Shown here: positions 5,839 to 10,457 of the stretch, piece by piece | Layout of the letters: every line of letters begins with the position of its first letter | Numbering within the stretch: the stretch's first letter is position 1 | Assembly (NCBI GenBank): GCA_905235165.1 | Contig: CAJOKK010000037.1 | Coordinates: 1 to 10,457 of the forward strand | Reading direction: 5' to 3' | DNA: 10,457 nt | Origin: an uncultured Atopobiaceae bacterium | Lineage (GTDB): Bacteria; Actinomycetota; Coriobacteriia; Coriobacteriales; Atopobiaceae | Notes under the pieces: model-generated | Databases searched by the model: none | The model's input: the letters and a program-made list of their open reading frames with translations, nothing else | Told to the model about the DNA's origin: nothing | Program-made: the position numbers and the translations under genes

Positions 5839-6603
5839 CTAGGCCTCTGCGGTCAGGCGATGGGCAACGGCGTCGCAGATAAGGGCACCCACGACCGTCT
5901 TGGCGTCTTCGATTTTGCCGTCGAGAACCGCATCGATAAGCTCGCTCGTCTCCACGAGGTCAACATTGATGAACTCGTCATCGTCAGGCGAAGAAACCCC
6001 AGCATGCAGGCCTGTCGCCATGTAGATGTGGATAAGCTCGTCACAGAAGCCGTCGCTCGTGGCGATGGTGGTGAGGAAGGCCATGCGGTCGGCACGCATG
6101 CCGGTTTCTTCCTCAAGCTCACGCGTCGCGCAGGCAAGCGGGTCCTCGCCGGGGGCAAGCTTGCCAGCGGGAATCTCAACCGTCACGCGACCGAGCGCCG
6201 TACGGTACTGGCGCACCAGGCAGATACGGCCGTCATCGGTCAGGGCAACGACGGCAACGGCACCAGGATGGCGCACCACGTCACGCAGGGCCTCCTTGCC
6301 GTCGGGAAGCGTGACCTGCAGACGGTTGACGTCAAAGAAGAGGCCCTTCCAGACGGAGCTCTCATCCTCAATATGCTCGCGCAAGGCAGCGTCACGCGGA
6401 TCGTCCTCCCCCGCAACGAAGGGACGGCGCTGCGGCTCTCCCGACTGATGCTCTTGAGAAGAACGATCTCCCTCGCAGATATAAGCCGACACGCTCTCAC
6501 GAATGTCGCTCGCAGCCCCGTCGAGGGCGGAGGACAGCTCTTCCGAATCCTCCTTTGCGAGGTCGGTCGTCAGGTCATCGAGCTTACGACGCTTCTCCGC
6601 CAT
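5839..6603 (-). CDS. Nudix hydrolase, ADP-ribose pyrophosphatase-like, with N-terminal extension
   Basis: A 254-residue protein with a perfect Nudix box at 147-169: G147, five residues, E153, seven residues, then RELEEETGM. The catalytic, Mg-binding glutamates are E162, E165 and E166. The surrounding text, VRQYRTALGRVTVEIPAGKL (130-149), is typical of ADP-ribose pyrophosphatases (NudF type), which split ADP-ribose into AMP and ribose 5-phosphate. About 80 residues before the domain are acidic, charged and low in hydrophobic residues; usual family members lack them. The start ATG 6603 has AGGAGG (6609-6614) at good spacing, and this site overlaps the purD stop codon. The extension is therefore probably real. 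The two genes are nine bases apart and must be co-transcribed. AMP released by the enzyme would feed the purine pool, which fits the neighbours, but substrate is inferred. Confidence 0.88.
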   Translation of the reverse strand: MAEKRRKLDDLTTDLAKEDSEELSSALDGAASDIRESVSAYICEGDRSSQEHQSGEPQRRPFVAGEDDPRDAALREHIEDESSVWKGLFFDVNRLQVTLPDGKEALRDVVRHPGAVAVVALTDDGRICLVRQYRTALGRVTVEIPAGKLAPGEDPLACATRELEEETGMRADRMAFLTTIATSDGFCDELIHIYMATGLHAGVSSPDDDEFINVDLVETSELIDAVLDGKIEDAKTVVGALICDAVAHRLTAEA

Positions 6604-6608
6604 GACAG

Positions 6609-6614
6609 CCTCCT
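6609..6614 (-). promoter_or_regulatory. Ribosome binding site overlapping the purD stop codon
   Basis: AGGAGG on the minus strand overlaps the purD TAG (6613-6615) and lies five bases before ATG 6603. Ribosomes finishing purD would cover it, suggesting translational coupling. It also supports the long N-terminus of the Nudix protein. Confidence 0.8.
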
Positions 6615-7908
6615 AAAGGTTCTCGCGGCCGAGAATGGCCTTGAGTCCGATGTCGGTACGGAAGGTCTTGCCCTCGAAGTCGATCTTCTCGCAAGCGGCG
6701 TAGGCCTGCTCGCGCGCGGCCTCGAAGGTGGGGGCCACGGCGGTCACGTCAAGCACGCGGCCGCCTGCCGTCAGCACGCGGCCCTGCTCGTCGAGAGCGG
6801 TGCCTGCGTGGTAGACGGTCACGCCCTCCATGGCCGAGGCCTCATCGATACCGGTGATGACCTTGCCCTTCTCGTAGCTACCGGGGTAGCCGGCGCTCGT
6901 GAGCACGACGCTAACAGCCCAGTTATCGCCCCAGGCAACATCGACGTCAGCAAGGGTGCCCTTGTCGCAGGCCAAGAAGGCCTCGACCAGGTCGGCCTCC
7001 ATACGCGGGAGCACCACCTGGGTCTCGGGGTCACCGAAGCGGGCGTTGAACTCGAGGACCTTGGGGCCGTCCTTGGTCAGCATGAAGCCGCCGTAGAGGC
7101 AGCCGGAGTAGGTGATACCGTCGGCGCGGAGCTGGTCGACCACGCGCTGCATGATGGCGATCATCTGGTCGAGCTCGCCGTCGAGCAGGATGGGCACCGG
7201 GGAGTAGACGCCCATGCCGCCCGTGTTGGGACCGAGGTCGCCGTCGAGGGCGCGCTTGTGGTCCTGCGAGGTAGCCAGGGGCACGACGGTGGTTCCGTCG
7301 GTCAGCGCGAGCAGGCTGCACTCAGGCCCCTCGAGCATCTCCTCAACGACGACCAGGCTGCCCGCCTCGCCGAAGGCTCCCGAGAAGCACTCGTGGACGC
7401 CAGCCAGGGCTTCCTCGGTGTTAGCCGCGACGATGACACCCTTACCTGCGGCAAGACCGTCAGCCTTTACCACACAGGCACCGCCGAGCTGACGAACGTA
7501 GTCAGCCGCGCTCTGCTCGTCAGTGAAGCTCTGATAGGCCGCCGTGGGCACGCCAGCGCGGGCCATGACCTCCTTGGCGAACTTCTTCGAGCCCTCCATC
7601 TGGGCCGCCTCGCCACTGGGGCCGAAGCAAGCGATGCCCGCTGCGCGAACGGCGTCGCCCACGCCCGCAACCAGCGGAGCCTCGGGACCGATGACCACAA
7701 GGCCGATGCCCTTGTCCTTGGCCCAGGCAGCGACGGCAGCACCGTCCTCCTGGTCAATAGGGGCAACCTCAGCGAGCTGCTGCATGCCACCGTTGCCGGG
7801 AGCAACCCAGAGCTTGCCCGCGCGCGGCGACTCGGAAAGTTTCTTGAGCAGCGCGTGCTCGCGGCCGCCTGCGCCCAGAAGCAGGATGTCGATCTTCTCA
7901 ATAGCCAT
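6613..7908 (-). CDS. purD: Phosphoribosylamine-glycine ligase (GAR synthetase)
   Basis: A 431-residue ATP-grasp enzyme that joins phosphoribosylamine and glycine with ATP, the second step of de novo purine synthesis. The N-terminal domain begins with the nucleotide-type loop LGAGGREHAL (11-20) and later GPEAPLVAGVGDA. The ATP-grasp core contains GSKKFAKEVM, KADGLAAGKGV and the hallmark signature FNARFGDPETQVVLPR. The C-terminal domain is complete. Length is as usual for monofunctional bacterial PurD. ATG 7908 is preceded by GGGAG. An upstream continuation of the open frame (to 8271) runs into the terminator and purA, so it is not coding. It is followed after nine bases by the Nudix gene. It lies 122 bases after the purA stop, separated by a strong terminator, so it may have its own promoter; none is clear. 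Confidence 0.97.
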   Translation of the reverse strand: MAIEKIDILLLGAGGREHALLKKLSESPRAGKLWVAPGNGGMQQLAEVAPIDQEDGAAVAAWAKDKGIGLVVIGPEAPLVAGVGDAVRAAGIACFGPSGEAAQMEGSKKFAKEVMARAGVPTAAYQSFTDEQSAADYVRQLGGACVVKADGLAAGKGVIVAANTEEALAGVHECFSGAFGEAGSLVVVEEMLEGPECSLLALTDGTTVVPLATSQDHKRALDGDLGPNTGGMGVYSPVPILLDGELDQMIAIMQRVVDQLRADGITYSGCLYGGFMLTKDGPKVLEFNARFGDPETQVVLPRMEADLVEAFLACDKGTLADVDVAWGDNWAVSVVLTSAGYPGSYEKGKVITGIDEASAMEGVTVYHAGTALDEQGRVLTAGGRVLDVTAVAPTFEAAREQAYAACEKIDFEGKTFRTDIGLKAILGRENL

Positions 7909-7945
7909 GTGAACTCCCAACGTGTCTTGTGAGTGTATGCATGTG

Positions 7946-8005
7946 CGCAAAAAGAGAGCATCCCCTCCGACTGCGCGACGCGGGGCCGTGGTTCGGAGGG
8001 GATGC
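7946..8005 (-). terminator. Rho-independent terminator after purA
   Basis: A 13-bp perfect stem (7958-7970 with 7993-8005), read on the minus strand, is followed by TCTCTTTTTGCG. The loop is 22 bases long and GC-rich, which is larger than usual. It stands 25 bases past the purA stop and about 50 bases before the purD start. It either separates the two genes or limits read-through into purD. Confidence 0.85.
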
Positions 8006-8030
8006 CTCATCGTGTCATTCGAAATCCACC

Positions 8031-9311
<1,281 letters not shown>

Positions 9312-9349
9312 GGCGATCCCTTTCTACGTAGCTTTACATACGTGGTTAA

Positions 9350-9355
9350 AGTATA
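9350..9355 (-). promoter_or_regulatory. Candidate -10 box for purA
   Basis: TATACT on the minus strand lies 38 bases before the purA start. The -35 position is not recognisable. A small inverted repeat, ACGTA/TACGT, around 9326-9343 lies in the leader and might be a regulatory site; this is weak. Confidence 0.4.
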
Positions 9356-9445
9356 CGCCACTGTATCCGATGCTTCGGCGCCGCACACAGACGGACATGG
9401 TTTCGTTACGGCTGACAGAAGTGCGACGGGGCCGCGGGAGGCCGA

Positions 9446-9688
9446 GTGAGTCAGTTACCGTAGTCATTTTTGACTCATTCCCGAAGGGCGGCGCGGGGGC
9501 CTGCGCGAACTCTGCGGCAAGGGCGTTCGTCGCTTCGGCGCGGCAGCTGCGGGACTCGCTCGCTTCGCTCGCTCAGACAAGTCCTCGCTCCCGCCGCGCC
9601 TGCGCTCCTCACTGCCGCAGAACGTTCGCGCAGGCCTCCGCGCCGCCCTTCGGGAGTGAGTCAAAAAGGGCTACGGTAACTGACTCAC
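9446..9688. mobile_element. 243-bp near-palindromic, MITE-like element
   Basis: The two arms, 9446-9519 and 9613-9688, are inverted copies with about four mismatches and a 2-base length difference over 76 bases. They begin with GTGAGTCAGTTACCGTAG, then a T-run, then GACTCA and a GC-rich part (CCCGAAGGGCGGCGCGG). The centre holds further stems (9537-9544 with 9593-9600; 9552-9556 with 9580-9584) and a tandem CGCTCGCT. The single strand could fold into one very long hairpin. No transposase is encoded, so it would be non-autonomous. No clear target-site duplication touches the ends. A role as terminator or structured RNA is possible instead. Confidence 0.65.
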
Positions 9689-9716
9689 CCCGGGGCCGCC
9701 CCCGCCGCATTAATCG

Positions 9717-10457
9717 TTACTCGGCGTCAGAGGTGAGGGTGCCGGGGGCAGAGATGGCCGGAGGGGCGCTCCAGCGCTCGCGAGCACGCGGCGCGTCCAG
9801 GTGGATGCGCTCGGTGATGGCCGGGATCTCTCCCTCGCCGCGCGTGAAGACGAGCTTGTCATCTTCCACGTCAACCAGGATGACGTCGCCAGCCTTCCAG
9901 TCGCCCTGAAGCAGGGCCTCGGCCAGCGGGTCCTCGATGAGCGTCTGGATGGCGCGGCGCAGCGGACGGGCACCGTAGATCGGGTCGGAGCCCTCCTTGG
10001 CAACCAGGTCGCGGGCAGCATCGCTCAGCTCGATGGACATGCCCTGGCCAATCAGGCGGTTGCGCAGGTCGACCACCATGAGGTCGACGATGCCGCGCAG
10101 CTGCGTGTTGGTCAGCGACTTGAAGACCACGATCTCGTCCACGCGGTTGAGGAACTCCGGGCGGAAGAGCTTCTTGAGCTCTGCCTCCGCACGGCTCTTG
10201 ATCTCCTTGTCAGACAGGCCCGCCTTGCCGGAAGACGAGAAGCCCATGGGAGCTGTCGCGGCGATCTCGCGAGCGCCAACGTTGCTGGTCATGATGATGA
10301 CGGTATTGGAGAAGTCGACCGTACGGCCCTGGCCATCAGTCAGGCGTCCCTCGTCCAGGATCTGGAGGAGGATGTTGAAGAGGTCAGGATGGGCCTTCTC
10401 GATCTCGTCGAAGAGGACCACCGAGTAGGGCTTGCTACGGACGGCCTTGGTGAGTTC
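9717..10457 (-). CDS. clpC: ATP-dependent Clp protease ATP-binding subunit ClpC (C-terminal part)
   Basis: The last 246 residues of an AAA+ unfoldase; the gene continues beyond the right edge. ClpC hexamers unfold proteins and feed them to ClpP in cytoplasmic quality control. The visible part belongs to the second AAA+ domain. The Walker B stretch VVLFDEIEKAHPD follows twelve in-frame residues from the edge. Then come GRLTDGQGRTVDF, the sensor-1 segment IIMTSNVGA and the arginine-finger region FRPEFLNRVDEIV. Sensor-2 GARPLRRAIQ leads into the C-terminal small domain. The tail has about 40 residues after the conserved core (LDAPRARERW onwards), slightly divergent. ClpE or ClpB are less likely given the C-terminal pattern, but the N-terminal half that would decide is not in the window. 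No classical terminator is clear after the TAA; the palindromic element begins 28 bases later. Confidence 0.93.
   Translation of the reverse strand, partial: ELTKAVRSKPYSVVLFDEIEKAHPDLFNILLQILDEGRLTDGQGRTVDFSNTVIIMTSNVGAREIAATAPMGFSSSGKAGLSDKEIKSRAEAELKKLFRPEFLNRVDEIVVFKSLTNTQLRGIVDLMVVDLRNRLIGQGMSIELSDAARDLVAKEGSDPIYGARPLRRAIQTLIEDPLAEALLQGDWKAGDVILVDVEDDKLVFTRGEGEIPAITERIHLDAPRARERWSAPPAISAPGTLTSDAE

Larger units (their letters stand above)
9312..9716. other. 405-bp gene-free region between clpC and purA
   Basis: Open frames across it come from GC-rich inverted repeats and have no recognisable protein features. From right to left it holds a GC-rich spacer after clpC, the 243-bp palindromic element, and the purA leader with a TATACT box. 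A 9-bp direct repeat, CGGGGCCGC, flanks the element (9427-9435 and 9691-9699). I see no RNA gene in it. Confidence 0.7.

Noticed and set aside
5860..7932. 690-codon open frame on the plus strand opposite the Nudix gene and purD
   Set aside because: It is a mirror frame of two well-identified genes, caused by high GC at third positions. Its translation has no recognisable motif and no ribosome site.

Overview
The window looks like part of a GC-rich actinobacterial chromosome, most likely a gut or oral Coriobacteriia member (Collinsella/Olsenella/Atopobium-like). This rests on the high GC with arginine- and alanine-rich shadow frames, a class B sortase in an otherwise actinobacterial-looking gene set, and general protein character. 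No rRNA or marker gene fixes the genus, so it is inference. All genes except tadA are on the minus strand.

Layout, left to right. Bases 1-240 hold no gene: a probable minus-strand terminator (101-140) and one copy of an 18-bp repeat touching the next stop codon. Bases 241-1206 encode a PLP-dependent threonine/serine dehydratase-like enzyme. Bases 1207-1425 form a structured intergenic region with a REP-like palindromic element. Then comes fruK (1-phosphofructokinase), divergent from tadA (tRNA adenosine deaminase). A strong bidirectional terminator separates tadA from lemA, which lies just downstream of tRNA-Ser(UGA).

Bases 3737-5686 encode one long protein that joins a complete SipW/ER-type signal peptidase I to a complete class B sortase. 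This is the most unusual gene here. To its right are a Nudix hydrolase with an unusual N-terminal extension and purD, which are translationally close and surely one transcript. After a strong terminator comes purA. A 405-bp gene-free stretch (9312-9716) follows, containing a 243-bp near-palindromic, MITE-like element. The 3' part of clpC enters from the right edge.

How the genes fit together: purA and purD belong to AMP and IMP synthesis, and the Nudix enzyme probably clears ADP-ribose or related nucleotides. TadA makes inosine-34 in tRNA-Arg, and the tRNA gene sits nearby. ClpC is the cytosolic protein-quality unfoldase. The peptidase-sortase fusion would cut signal peptides and covalently anchor surface proteins from the outer face of the membrane, but no pilin or sortase substrate gene is in the window. 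Most of the window is housekeeping. The notable items are the fusion gene and the repeat family with ends GTGAGTCAGTTACCGTAG, seen three times.
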